In this document: positions 8,701 through 17,512 of the stretch, piece by piece
How the letters are laid out: every line of letters begins with the position of its first letter
How positions within the stretch are numbered: the stretch's first letter is position 1
Origin: Kocuria varians
GTDB lineage: Bacteria; Actinomycetota; Actinomycetes; Actinomycetales; Micrococcaceae
Assembly (NCBI RefSeq): GCF_006539885.1
Contig: NZ_BJNW01000004.1
Coordinates: 1 to 64,000 of the forward strand
DNA length: 64,000 nt
Direction: 5' to 3'
Translations under genes and position numbers: made by a program
The notes under the pieces: generated by a model
Databases searched by the model: none
Seen by the model: the letters and a program-made list of their open reading frames with translations, nothing else
Told to the model about the DNA's origin: nothing

Positions 8701-10716
8701 ATGAACGAACAGCGCGCACACGGTTCTGAGAGCCGCACGGAGCCCACGTCCGCAGCCTCGGGGGCTCGCCCCGCGCCACCCCGTGAACGCCGCGGGGTCG
8801 AGGAGCGGGTGCGGGCGGCACGCCGGACCGCCGCGCCCGCTTCCGCTCCGGCTTCCGCGTCCGATCCGGGGGAGGAGGCCGTGGGAGCAGCGGATGCCGA
8901 GCGGGACCGGGTGGAGCGTGCCACCACCGGTGAGGGGCTCCAACTCGTGGCGAAGCTCGCCGAGGGCGCGGGCACCCGGACCTGGCTCGCCCGGGAGAAG
9001 ACGTCACGTGAACAGTTCACCGTCACGTTCGCCGTGTCCGAGGACCCTGCGCGACGGCACGCCGTGGAGGCGCGGTTCGCGGCCGTGGCGGAGGCCTGGT
9101 CCGTGGGCGAGCACCCGGGACTCGTGGGAGTGCGTGCCACGGTCGACGACGCCGGGCAGCCGTGCGCCCTCGTCGCTGCCCATGTGAATGCGCGCCCCCT
9201 CGCGGAGCACATGCGCGCGGACGGACGGGTCGCCCCGGAGGCGCTGCTGCCCGTGCTCGCGGACGCCGCGCGCGGCCTGTCCCAGCTGCACGACCGCGGG
9301 TGGGTGCACGGTGCACTCGCTGCGCACCACGTGCTCGTGACCCCCAAGGGTCGGGGTCTGATCGACGGGTACGGGGTCCCCGCCGGGACACCCGGCGGCC
9401 CGGCCGCGTGGGGGCAGGGGGACCGGAGCGGCCTGCCCGACGCGGTGGTGGACGGGGCCCACGGCAGCGGACGGCGCTTCGGCCATGAGACCGACGGGCA
9501 CGGCGATGGCCCGGCCGACGGTGCCGACACGGGTACGACCCCCGCTGTGGCTGCGGGGGCGGTGACGAGTCCTGCGGAGGACGTCCGTGCACTGTCCGTC
9601 ACGGGGTGGCTCGCTCTGACGGGCCGCTACCCGGGACCGGACTCGCACCGGGTGCCGCTGGCGCTGATGTGTCCCGCGGCGCCGCGCCACCTCGTCCTGC
9701 TGCTCGAAGCCGCCCTGTGCGACGATCCCGCCGAGCGGCCCTCCGCCCTCGAGCTGGCCACAGGTTTCGACACGCCCGTGCGCCGACCCGCACCCGCTCG
9801 TCGCCCGGCCGAGCGCATGACGCCCGAGGTGATCCGGGCGGACGGCACGGTGGTGCGGTCCCGGCGTCGGCTGGCGTTCGGTGGCGGACGCTCCCGTGGC
9901 ACCGGATCTGCTGCCACGGCGGCCCTGGTGGACTCCCCGCGCCGAGGGCGCGTGCTGCTCGTCGTGGCGGCCGCCCTGTGCCTCGCCGCGCTCGCGTGGG
10001 GCGGCGTGTCCTGGGCGGGGCAGGGGAGCACGACCGCCACGAACGACGACGCCGCGGCGTCGGCCGCACCAGGGGCGGTGAGCGAACCCACGGGGAGTGC
10101 GAGGACCGGGAACGGGACGGCTGGGACCGGAGAACAGGCAGGGAGCGCCGCGGGAGCCGGCGCCACCGGGGCCTCTGACGGTGCCTCACCGAGCTCGTCC
10201 CGCGCCGGAGCAGCGGGCGGTGAAGGCGCGGGGGCGTCGGCAGCGGCGCCCGGTGAGAGCATGCAGGAGAAGGACCGTGCGGCCCGGGACGCCGTGGCAG
10301 ATCTCGTGGCACGGCGAGCTCGGGCGCTCGCTGCGGGGGACGAGGCCGCTGTCGAGGCGGTCTACGTTCCGCAGTCCGGGCTCGCCGCCCGCGACCGGGA
10401 CCTGATCCGCAGGGCCGCCGCGCAGAGCGGCAGCGGCTCCGGGCCCACGGCGCTGACCGGGATGAGCATGGAGGTGGCGTCCCTCGAGGAGCAGGAGCCG
10501 GACCCGGGCGCCCACCTCACTCCCACGGAGGCCGCGCGGTCCAAGACCTACGACGCGGACGTCGTCACCCGCGGCTGGAACGGCCCGCTGCCCACGGGGG
10601 CGGCCGTGGCGAAGGACGGCGACCAGGTCCGGCAGCACCTGCGGCTCACGATCGTCCGGACGTCTCAGGGCTGGCGGCTCGCGGACGTCACACCCGTGGC
10701 GCCCGACTCCCACTGA
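8701..10716 (+). CDS. Transmembrane pseudokinase
   Basis: This 671-residue protein contains a kinase-like domain (about residues 75-365) that has lost its catalytic motifs. The glycine loop reads AEGAGTRTW, the usual catalytic lysine strand reads FTVTF, the HRD loop is HGALAAHHVLV (about 203), and DFG is replaced by DGYG (about 222). A single transmembrane helix sits at about 418-440. A Ser/Ala/Gly-rich linker then leads to an extracellular domain (about 520-671) rich in Ala/Arg that resembles an NTF2/ARC6-like fold, though this is only an impression. ATG 8701 was chosen; a CACAGT box ends 6 nt before it. It is probably a scaffold or sensor rather than an enzyme. A hairpin follows. Confidence 0.75.
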   Translation: MNEQRAHGSESRTEPTSAASGARPAPPRERRGVEERVRAARRTAAPASAPASASDPGEEAVGAADAERDRVERATTGEGLQLVAKLAEGAGTRTWLAREKTSREQFTVTFAVSEDPARRHAVEARFAAVAEAWSVGEHPGLVGVRATVDDAGQPCALVAAHVNARPLAEHMRADGRVAPEALLPVLADAARGLSQLHDRGWVHGALAAHHVLVTPKGRGLIDGYGVPAGTPGGPAAWGQGDRSGLPDAVVDGAHGSGRRFGHETDGHGDGPADGADTGTTPAVAAGAVTSPAEDVRALSVTGWLALTGRYPGPDSHRVPLALMCPAAPRHLVLLLEAALCDDPAERPSALELATGFDTPVRRPAPARRPAERMTPEVIRADGTVVRSRRRLAFGGGRSRGTGSAATAALVDSPRRGRVLLVVAAALCLAALAWGGVSWAGQGSTTATNDDAAASAAPGAVSEPTGSARTGNGTAGTGEQAGSAAGAGATGASDGASPSSSRAGAAGGEGAGASAAAPGESMQEKDRAARDAVADLVARRARALAAGDEAAVEAVYVPQSGLAARDRDLIRRAAAQSGSGSGPTALTGMSMEVASLEEQEPDPGAHLTPTEAARSKTYDADVVTRGWNGPLPTGAAVAKDGDQVRQHLRLTIVRTSQGWRLADVTPVAPDSH

Positions 10717-10739
10717 CCGCGATCCCCCTGGGACACGAA

Positions 10740-10769
10740 GAACGCCCGGGTGCGAGCACCCGGGCGTTC
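10740..10769. terminator. Bidirectional hairpin
   Basis: Perfect 14-bp arms with a minimal loop, between the convergent pseudokinase gene and the small membrane protein gene. The minus-strand read-out ends in TTCTTCG rather than a clean U-tract. Confidence 0.7.
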
Positions 10770-10785
10770 GACATGGTTCCTGGAC

Positions 10786-11133
10786 TCACCAGAAGACGGC
10801 CACCGCCGCGTTGATCAGCGCCATGCCGCCCACCGCGTGCGCAAGGCCCGTGGAGACGGGCTCGCCGCGACGGGTCTTGCGCATGCCGATGAACGCGGCC
10901 ACCAGCACGATCAGCAGGATCACGATCTTCACGCCGATCTTGGCGTAGTTGATCTCGTGACCGCTCATCTCGTGGATGCCCACGAGGCCCACGCCGGTGA
11001 GGAGCATCAGTACGGCGGCCCAGAACTGGGCAACCGTCACGGTGGGACGCTTCATGGTGTAGATCCAGGTGCCGACGATGATCGCGACACCCACGATGTG
11101 CAGGAACAGCAGGAGGTTGAGCAGAAAGGTCAT
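10786..11133 (-). CDS. Small integral membrane protein
   Basis: This 115-residue protein is nearly all membrane, with about four hydrophobic helices: LLNLLLFLHIVGVAIIVG, a helix after TVTVAQFWAAVLMLL, IGVKIVILLIVLVAAFIG, and a C-terminal one ending in Trp. I do not recognise a named family, and no catalytic motif is seen. The start is set by the first helix. A TACCCT box ends 6 nt before the ATG and there is no ribosome site, so the mRNA is probably leaderless. It is convergent with the pseudokinase gene. Confidence 0.65.
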   Translation of the reverse strand: MTFLLNLLLFLHIVGVAIIVGTWIYTMKRPTVTVAQFWAAVLMLLTGVGLVGIHEMSGHEINYAKIGVKIVILLIVLVAAFIGMRKTRRGEPVSTGLAHAVGGMALINAAVAVFW

Positions 11134-11310
11134 GCTACGAGGGTAGCCGAGTTTCGTCACGCCCATTGACAGTCGACGGTGGCAACGAGTAAAAGACTGC
11201 GGGCCCGGACCCACCGGTGCGTGCTGCACACGGTGGTCCGGGCCCGCGGGCTCCGACGGTGGTGTGGTCGGCGGCTCGAGACCGCCCGTCACACCGTCAC
11301 GCGGTCAGGC

Positions 11311-13131
11311 TCAGAGACCCACCTCGGACTGGAACTGCCCGGCTTCCAGGCGCTTCTTCAGCGTGCTCAGGAAGCGGCCGGCGTCCGCGCCGTCCACCAG
11401 GCGGTGGTCGTAGGTCAGGGACAGGTAGCACATGTGCCGGATGGCGATGGTGTCGTTGCCGTCCGCGTCCGTGACGACCATGGGGCGCTTCACGATCGAA
11501 CCGGTCCCCAGGATGCCCACCTGCGGCTGGTTGATGATCGGGGTGTCGAAGAGCGCTCCGAAGGACCCGATGTTGGTGATCGTGAACGTGCCGCCGGTCA
11601 GGGCGTCCGGGGAGATGCTGCCGTCCTTGGCCGCGCCGCCGAGCTCGGCGATCTGCTTGGCCAGGCCGCCCAGGTTCAGGTCGCCGGCGTTCTTCACGAC
11701 CGGGACGAGGAGACCGCGCGGGGTGTCCACGGCGATCGCGATGTCCTCGGAGGAGTTGTAGACGATCTCCTTGGAGTCTTCCTTGAACGTGGCGTTGAGC
11801 ACGGGGTGGGCCTGCAGAGCCTCCGCCACAGCCTTCGCGAAGAAGGGCATGAACGTGAGCTTGGCGCCCTCGCGCTTCTGGAACTGGTCCTTTGCCTTCT
11901 GGCGCAGCTGCGCCACGCGGGTCATGTCCACCTCAGTGACCTGCGTGAGCTGCGCGGAGACCTCGAGGGACTCGCGCATGCGCTTGGCGATGGTCATGCG
12001 GATGCGCGGGGCCTTCTCCGTGGTGCCGCGCTTCGCGTCCGCGGCCGGAGCCGGAGAGGCAGCGGGCGCACCGGAGCCCTGCGTGGACACGGCCGGAGCC
12101 ATGTCCGCACCGGTGTCGGCGATTTTCGGCGCGGCCGAGGACTCGGACTTCTCCGCGGCGGCGAGGACGTCCTGCTTGCGGATGCGGCCACCCACGCCGG
12201 TGCCGGTGAGCGTGGAGAGGTCCACGTTCTTCTCGCGGGCGAGCTTGCGCACGAGCGGGGTCACGTAGCCGGAGACGTCCTTGGAGCCGGAGGCTGCGGA
12301 GTCGTTGGACGGCGCGGCCGGGGCGGGCTCGGACTTCTCGGCGGGAGCCGACGTCTCGGCGGGAGCCGGGGTGGACTCCACCTTGGCCTCGGCGGCCTGC
12401 TCGGTGTTCTCACCGGAGTCGGCGCTGGCGGCGGCGTCCTCCACGGCCTCGGCCGCGGTCTCACCGGACTGGTCCGAGGAGTCGTCGGAGCCGGAGTCGG
12501 CGGAACCGGCGGCGGCCTCGTCGCCCACGATGGCCAGCACCTGGCCGACCTCGGCGTCCTCGTCCTCCTGGACCTTGATCTCCAGCAGGGTCCCCGCCAC
12601 GGGGGAGGGGACCTCGGTGTCGACCTTGTCGGTGGAGACCTCCAGCAGCGGCTCGTCCACCTCGATCTGCTCGCCGACCTCCTTGAGCCAGCGGGTGACG
12701 GTGCCCTCGGTCACGGACTCGCCCAGTGCGGGGAGGGTGACCTCCACGGAGTTGCCGGAGGACTGCTTGGTCTCGGCCTTGGGGGCCTGCTCGGGCTCGC
12801 TCTTCTCCTCGGCGGGGGCGGCCTCGGGCTCCGGCTCGGCCTCGGCCTGGGCGGGCTCGGTGGCGTCGTCGGAACCGGAGTCACCGGAACCGGAGCCGTC
12901 GCCGATGACGACCAGCGGGGCGCCGACCTCGACGTCCTCGTCCTCCTCGACCAGGATCTGCTCGACCACGCCGGCCACCGGAGAGGGGACCTCGGTGTCG
13001 ACCTTGTCCGTGGAAACCTCCAGCAGCGGCTCGTCCACGGCCACTTCGTCGCCCACCTGCTTCAGCCAGCGGGTCACGGTACCTTCGGTGACAGACTCGC
13101 CCAGTGCGGGCAGGTTCACGGTTTCAGACAT
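11311..13131 (-). CDS. sucB: Dihydrolipoamide acyltransferase (E2) with two lipoyl domains
   Basis: This 606-residue E2 carries acyl groups in a 2-oxo acid dehydrogenase complex. The order is lipoyl domain 1 (lysine in TDKVDTEVPSPVAG, about residue 43), an acidic Ala/Glu/Pro linker, lipoyl domain 2 with the same motif, and a second linker. Then come the E3-binding domain (VTPLVRKLAREKNVDLSTL) and the catalytic domain ending with TYDHRLVDGADAGRF (His/Asp active site). Actinobacterial E2s of this type serve pyruvate and sometimes 2-oxoglutarate dehydrogenase, so the substrate is uncertain. It lies downstream of lpdA on the same strand, but a strong hairpin separates them. The start is set by MSETVNLPALGES. 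Confidence 0.93.
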   Translation of the reverse strand: MSETVNLPALGESVTEGTVTRWLKQVGDEVAVDEPLLEVSTDKVDTEVPSPVAGVVEQILVEEDEDVEVGAPLVVIGDGSGSGDSGSDDATEPAQAEAEPEPEAAPAEEKSEPEQAPKAETKQSSGNSVEVTLPALGESVTEGTVTRWLKEVGEQIEVDEPLLEVSTDKVDTEVPSPVAGTLLEIKVQEDEDAEVGQVLAIVGDEAAAGSADSGSDDSSDQSGETAAEAVEDAAASADSGENTEQAAEAKVESTPAPAETSAPAEKSEPAPAAPSNDSAASGSKDVSGYVTPLVRKLAREKNVDLSTLTGTGVGGRIRKQDVLAAAEKSESSAAPKIADTGADMAPAVSTQGSGAPAASPAPAADAKRGTTEKAPRIRMTIAKRMRESLEVSAQLTQVTEVDMTRVAQLRQKAKDQFQKREGAKLTFMPFFAKAVAEALQAHPVLNATFKEDSKEIVYNSSEDIAIAVDTPRGLLVPVVKNAGDLNLGGLAKQIAELGGAAKDGSISPDALTGGTFTITNIGSFGALFDTPIINQPQVGILGTGSIVKRPMVVTDADGNDTIAIRHMCYLSLTYDHRLVDGADAGRFLSTLKKRLEAGQFQSEVGL

Positions 13132-13197
13132 TGTTTCGTCCGTCCCTCTCTCAAGATCAGAAATGTTCAACGTGCCGGGTGGCGGCCCGGCTGGTGT

Positions 13198-13239
13198 GGC
13201 ACCGGGTGCCCGCGCACGTTCGCGCGGGCACCCGGTGCC
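13198..13239 (-). terminator. Hairpin between lpdA and sucB
   Basis: Perfect 18-bp stem with a 6-nt loop, directly after the lpdA stop and about 65 nt before the sucB start. It should limit read-through from lpdA into sucB or adjust their ratio. No U-tract is present. Confidence 0.75.
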
Positions 13240-13245
13240 AGTGGA

Positions 13246-14613
13246 TCAGCCGTGCAGCGGAACGCCGGCCAGTGCCATGGCCGCCTCGCCGATGGCTTCG
13301 TTCTGCGTGGGGTGCGCGTGGATGAACGCGGCGACGTCCTCCGGGTGGGCCTCCCAGTTGACCATGAGCTGGCCCTCGCCGATCTGCTCGCTGATGCGCG
13401 TGCCGATCGCGTGGAAGCCCACGATGGGTCCGTCCTTCTCGCGCACCAGCTTGATGAAGCCGCCGGTGCCGAGGATCGAACTCTTGCCGTTGCCGGCGAG
13501 GTTGTACTCGAAGGTCTCCACGTTGTCCTTGCCGAACTTCTCCTCGGCCTTGGGCTGGGAGTAGCCCACGGAGGCGATCTCCGGCTCGGTGAAGGTGACC
13601 TTGGGGACGTTGATGTCCGGGACGACCACCGGGTTCAGCCCGGCGATCTCCTCGGCCACGAAGCGGCCCTGCTGGTATCCGCGGTGGGCGAGCTGCACGC
13701 CGGGGACGATGTCGCCGATCGCGTAGATGTTGCCCACGCCGGTGTGCAGCCGCTCGTTCGGGGTCACGAAGCCGCGGTCCATGGGGATGCCCTGCTCCTC
13801 GAAGCCCATGTCCGCGGTGTTCGGTCCGCGGCCCACGGCCACGAGGACCACCTCGGCCTCGAACTCCTTGCCGTCCGCGAGGGTGACCTTGGCGCCGTCG
13901 TCGGTCTGCTCGACCTTCTCGAAGAACGTGCCGAGGTTGGACTTGATGCCGCGCTTCTTGAACTCGCGCTCCAGGGTCTTGACGACCGCGGGGTCCTCGT
14001 TGGCGACCAGGTGGGGCAGGCCCTCGATGACGGTCACGTCCACGCCGAAGGAGCGCCACATGGAGGCGAACTCGCAGCCGATAACACCGCCGCCCAGCAC
14101 GATCGCGGACGTGGGGACGAAGTCGATCTCGAGGGCTTCGGTGGAGGTCATCACGCGACCGCCGATCTCGATGCCCAGGGTCTTCGAGACGGAGCCGGTG
14201 GCGAGGATGATGTGCTTGCCCGTGTAGGTGGTGCCGTCCACGTCTATGGTGTTCGGGCCGGTGAGCTTGCCGTTGCCGGCAACGACGTCCACCTTGCGCA
14301 TCTTCATGAGGCCGGTGAGGCCCTTGAACTTGCCCTGCACGATCTTGTTCTTGTAGTCGCGCACCGCCCCCATGTCGATGGAGTCGAGGGTGGCCTTGAT
14401 GCCGTACTTCTCGGACTCCCGGGCGCCCTCGGCGAGCTCGGCCGAGTGCAGGTACGCCTTCGTGGGGATGCAGCCCCAGTGCAGGCACGTGCCACCGAGC
14501 TTCTCCTTCTCGATCAGCGCCACGCTGAAGCCCAGCTGCACCGCACGCAGGGCGGCGGAGTATCCGGCGGATCCTCCGCCCAGTACCAGGATGTCGTATT
14601 GGTTGTCGGCCAC
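13246..14613 (-). CDS. lpdA: Dihydrolipoyl dehydrogenase (E3)
   Basis: This 455-residue flavoprotein reoxidises dihydrolipoyl groups of E2 with NAD+. Visible motifs are the FAD-binding GGGSAGYSA near the N-terminus, the redox disulfide Cys43/Cys48 in GGTCLHWGCIPTK, the NAD fold VLGGGVIGCEFA, and the active-site His in HAHPTQNEA. The GTG start has CGAGGAG upstream. A TAGGCT box about 90 nt upstream (14707-14702) is a likely -10. It is followed by sucB on the same strand and is the shared E3 for lipoyl complexes made functional by lipA and lipB. Confidence 0.96.
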   Translation of the reverse strand: MADNQYDILVLGGGSAGYSAALRAVQLGFSVALIEKEKLGGTCLHWGCIPTKAYLHSAELAEGARESEKYGIKATLDSIDMGAVRDYKNKIVQGKFKGLTGLMKMRKVDVVAGNGKLTGPNTIDVDGTTYTGKHIILATGSVSKTLGIEIGGRVMTSTEALEIDFVPTSAIVLGGGVIGCEFASMWRSFGVDVTVIEGLPHLVANEDPAVVKTLEREFKKRGIKSNLGTFFEKVEQTDDGAKVTLADGKEFEAEVVLVAVGRGPNTADMGFEEQGIPMDRGFVTPNERLHTGVGNIYAIGDIVPGVQLAHRGYQQGRFVAEEIAGLNPVVVPDINVPKVTFTEPEIASVGYSQPKAEEKFGKDNVETFEYNLAGNGKSSILGTGGFIKLVREKDGPIVGFHAIGTRISEQIGEGQLMVNWEAHPEDVAAFIHAHPTQNEAIGEAAMALAGVPLHG

Positions 14614-14701
14614 GTTGGCTCCTCGGGGTTCGAGTGCTTGGTTCGGGATGCCCGCCAGAGGCCCGATCCTGGGTCTGCGAAGGGCGGTCACGCTTGGGTC
14701 C

Positions 14702-14707
14702 AGCCTA
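14702..14707 (-). promoter_or_regulatory. Candidate -10 box of lpdA
   Basis: TAGGCT on the minus strand, upstream of a leader of about 85 nt. No good -35 is seen. Confidence 0.35.
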
Positions 14708-14783
14708 ACGCCCCACGCGGGGGCCCACCATGTATTGCTCGTGGCGGGCGCCCCGCGTGTGGCGGTGCTCGCTGGGGAGAAGC

Positions 14784-16310
14784 CTACTTCGCGTGGTCGG
14801 CGACGAGCGCCAGCATGGTCCGCACGCCGAAGCCCGTGCCCTCCTTGGGGGTGTAGCCCCACGGCTGGGACTCGTTGAACGAGGGCCCGGCGATGTCGAT
14901 GTGCGCCCACGGCACGCGGCGCCCACGGTGCTCGGGCACGAACTCCCGCAGGAACAGCCCGGCCACGAGCATTCCGCCGTGCTTGTCGCCCATGTTCTTC
15001 AGGTCGGCGACGAACGAGTCGAGCGAGGGCCGCAGGTGCTCCGGCAGGGGCATGGGCCAGGCCGGCTCGCCCGCCGTGGTGGCCGCGCTCACGACCCGGT
15101 CGCGCACCTCGTCGTCGCCCATGATGCCCGCGGTGCGCACGCCGAGGGCGGCCATCTGGGCGCCCGTGAGGGTCGCAATGTCCACGAGGGTGTCCGGCTG
15201 CTCCTGGCCGGCGGCCCACAGGCCGTCCGCGAGCACCAGACGCCCCTCGGCATCCGTGTTCAGCACCTCCACGGTGTGGCCGCTGTGCATGGTCAGGACG
15301 TCACCGGGGCGTGTGGCGGAGCCCGACGGCAGGTTCTCCGCGAGGCACAGCCAGCCCGTCACGGCTACGGGCAGCGCCAGGGCGGCGGCCGCGAGGACCG
15401 TGCTGAGCACCGCGGCGGCACCGGCCATGTCCGACTTCATGGTCATCATCGAGGCCGGCGGCTTCAGCGAGAGCCCGCCGGAGTCGAACGTGATGCCCTT
15501 GCCCACGAGGGCCACGTGCTGCTTCGCGCCGGACGGCGCCCAGCGCAGCTTCACGAGGCGTGGGCCGTTGACCGAGCCGCGCCCCACACCGAGCAGACCG
15601 CCGTAGTTGCCGCGGCTGAGCTCCTTCTCCGCGAGCACGTCCACGGTGACTTTCGTGCCCTTGGCGGCGAGCTTCGCCACGTCCGCCACGAACTCGGGGG
15701 TCGCGGTGTCGGGGGAGACGTCCACGAGCGTGCGCGTCAGGCGCACGGCGCGTGCCACGTGGGCGGCGCGTCCGACGGCGGCGTCGGCGTCCTTGCCGAG
15801 GGCCTTCGGGACCGCCACGGCCGCCGAGCCGAGCGGCGCGTCGTCGTCCGAGAGGGCGCGTGCCTTCTGCGCGGTGTAGCGGAACGCCCCCAGGGCGACG
15901 CCCTCGGCGACGGCCTGGGCGTCGTCGGCGTCCGTGACCGGCAGGGCGACGGACGCGGAGTCCGCACGGCCCTGCAGGGCGCGCGCGGCGGCACCGGCGG
16001 CGCGGCGCAGGTTCTCGCGCCGCTCGTCGCCCTCGCCACGGCCGAGGCCCACGAAGACGACCAGGTCGGTGCGGACGTCCTCGGGTGCGGGCACGACGAC
16101 GACGCGCTCCAGCGCACCGCGCGCGCCGGCACGCTCGGCGAGGGTCTCCAGACGGCGCCGCGCACCGCCCTTGACGTCGGCGGGCACCGCGAGGGCGCCG
16201 TCGTGCGAGACGCCGAGGACGAGCGCGTCCGCGCCGGCGTCCCCGAGGGGCTTGGTCGTGACGGTGAGTTGCACCTCGTGGGTGTCGAGGATCTCCTGGG
16301 CAGTGGTCAC
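14784..16310 (-). CDS. pepA: Leucyl aminopeptidase (M17)
   Basis: This 508-residue cytosolic metallo-aminopeptidase has a variable N-terminal domain (about 1-180) and the M17 catalytic domain. The metal and active-site motifs GKGITFDSGGLSLKP and NTDAEGRLVLADGL are intact. It removes N-terminal residues from peptides as a hexamer with two metals per subunit. The GTG start has AAAGGA upstream, and a TAGGAT -10 lies about 90 nt before it. It is divergent from the PAC2 gene, which is suggestive because PAC2 proteins are linked to proteasome assembly, but the pairing may be chance. Confidence 0.95.
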   Translation of the reverse strand: MTTAQEILDTHEVQLTVTTKPLGDAGADALVLGVSHDGALAVPADVKGGARRRLETLAERAGARGALERVVVVPAPEDVRTDLVVFVGLGRGEGDERRENLRRAAGAAARALQGRADSASVALPVTDADDAQAVAEGVALGAFRYTAQKARALSDDDAPLGSAAVAVPKALGKDADAAVGRAAHVARAVRLTRTLVDVSPDTATPEFVADVAKLAAKGTKVTVDVLAEKELSRGNYGGLLGVGRGSVNGPRLVKLRWAPSGAKQHVALVGKGITFDSGGLSLKPPASMMTMKSDMAGAAAVLSTVLAAAALALPVAVTGWLCLAENLPSGSATRPGDVLTMHSGHTVEVLNTDAEGRLVLADGLWAAGQEQPDTLVDIATLTGAQMAALGVRTAGIMGDDEVRDRVVSAATTAGEPAWPMPLPEHLRPSLDSFVADLKNMGDKHGGMLVAGLFLREFVPEHRGRRVPWAHIDIAGPSFNESQPWGYTPKEGTGFGVRTMLALVADHAK

Positions 16311-16398
16311 GGTGTCGTCCTTTCACGGGTGGAACGGGGAACGGGAGGCGACGGCGCGTGGCCGGCACCCCGGGCGCGATGGCGCCCACGTGGCTCCG

Positions 16399-16404
16399 AT
16401 CCTA
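16399..16404 (-). promoter_or_regulatory. Candidate -10 box of pepA
   Basis: TAGGAT on the minus strand, about 89 nt before the GTG start. No clear -35. Confidence 0.35.
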
Positions 16405-16427
16405 GCGACCGGCCGCGTGCGGTGGCC

Positions 16428-16455
16428 GGGAATAGCCGACGCCGCCGGGTGCGTT
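16428..16455 (+). promoter_or_regulatory. SigR/SigH-type promoter of the PAC2 gene
   Basis: GGGAAT (16428-16433), a 19-nt spacer and GTTG (16453-16456) match the thiol-stress ECF sigma consensus GGAAT-N18/19-GTT. Transcription would start near 16462-16466, giving a leader of about 60 nt. Confidence 0.5.
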
Positions 16456-16524
16456 GCACCGTCACGAGCGGTATGCGCGTGCCGAGCCCGGCGCGCGCGG
16501 CGTACGAGCCCTCGAGGAGGAAAT

Positions 16525-17457
16525 GTGCTGGATCCCACGGCCCTGTATCTGGGCAACCCGGCGTTGCTGAGCGACGAGAGGCTGCGCGGGCTGCCCCTGA
16601 TCGTGGCGCTGTCCGGCTACGTGGAGGCTGGTCACCTGGCCGGTCAGATCGAGGCGGTGATTCTCGAGTCCATGCCGAGCGAGACCGTGGTCCGCTTCGA
16701 CCTGGACCAGCTCTACGACTACCGCTCCCGCCGCCCGCGCGTGAAGTTCGCCGAGGACCACTTCGAGGAGTGGGAGGCCCCCGAGCTGACCCTGAACGTG
16801 GTCACCGACGGCCTGGGCCGGCACTTCCTGCTGCTCACCGGCCCCGAGCCGGACACCCAGTGGGAGCGCTTCAGCGCTTCGGTGGTGGGTCTGGCGCAGC
16901 GGCTGGAGGTGAGCCTGGTGGCACTGGTGAGCGGGATCCCCATGCCCGTTCCCCACACGCGCCCGGTGCTCGTCTCCGCGCACGGCCCCCGCGCGGACCT
17001 GCTGCCCCGACCGGAGGGCGACCGGCCCACGTTCGAGATCAGCGCCTCCGCCTCGCACCTGCTGGAGCTGCGGCTGCAGGAGGGCGGGATCGACCACGTG
17101 GGGCTGTCCGTGCACGTGCCCCAGTACCTCGCGGAGTCGTACCTCCCGCAGGCCGCCGTGGCCGCACTGGAGCACCTGAGCGCCGTCACCGGACGCACCC
17201 TTCCCACGGACGAGCTGCGGGAGGCCTCGCGGGACGTGATCCGCCAGATCGACGAGCAGGCGGGCTCCTCCCCGGAGGTCCAGGCCGTCATCGAGAACAT
17301 GGAACGGCGATACGATGACGTGGTGGATGCGTCCGCCCGCCGCTCGATCCTCGCCGGGCCCGACGACGCCGACCTCCCGGACGCGGACGACCTCGGCGCC
17401 GCTGCGGAGGCGTTCCTGGCCGCGCAGAGCGAGCCGGACGACCACCTCGAACAGTAG
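16525..17457 (+). CDS. PAC2-family protein
   Basis: This 310-residue protein shows the PAC2 fold signature: LIVALSGYVEAGHLAGQI near the N-terminus, FDLDQLYDYRSRRPRV, and LLLTGPEPDTQWERF. The final 60 residues are Ala/Asp/Glu-rich and probably disordered. PAC2 proteins resemble eukaryotic proteasome assembly chaperones; their actinobacterial role is not settled. The GTG start was picked for its GAGGAGG ribosome site 5-6 nt upstream; an ATG 2 nt earlier is out of frame. A SigR-type promoter match upstream would tie it to oxidative or disulfide stress. Confidence 0.85.
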   Translation: MLDPTALYLGNPALLSDERLRGLPLIVALSGYVEAGHLAGQIEAVILESMPSETVVRFDLDQLYDYRSRRPRVKFAEDHFEEWEAPELTLNVVTDGLGRHFLLLTGPEPDTQWERFSASVVGLAQRLEVSLVALVSGIPMPVPHTRPVLVSAHGPRADLLPRPEGDRPTFEISASASHLLELRLQEGGIDHVGLSVHVPQYLAESYLPQAAVAALEHLSAVTGRTLPTDELREASRDVIRQIDEQAGSSPEVQAVIENMERRYDDVVDASARRSILAGPDDADLPDADDLGAAAEAFLAAQSEPDDHLEQ

Positions 17458-17512
17458 GGCCTGTGGCGTTCCCGCGGGCCGCCGTGAACCAGCCCGTGGA
17501 GTACTTTCCCGC

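Noticed and set aside
11179-14856. Plus-strand open frame of over 1,200 codons opposite sucB and lpdA
   Set aside because: Shadow of two well-identified enzymes; repetitive Gly/Leu/Val composition comes from reading the opposite strand.
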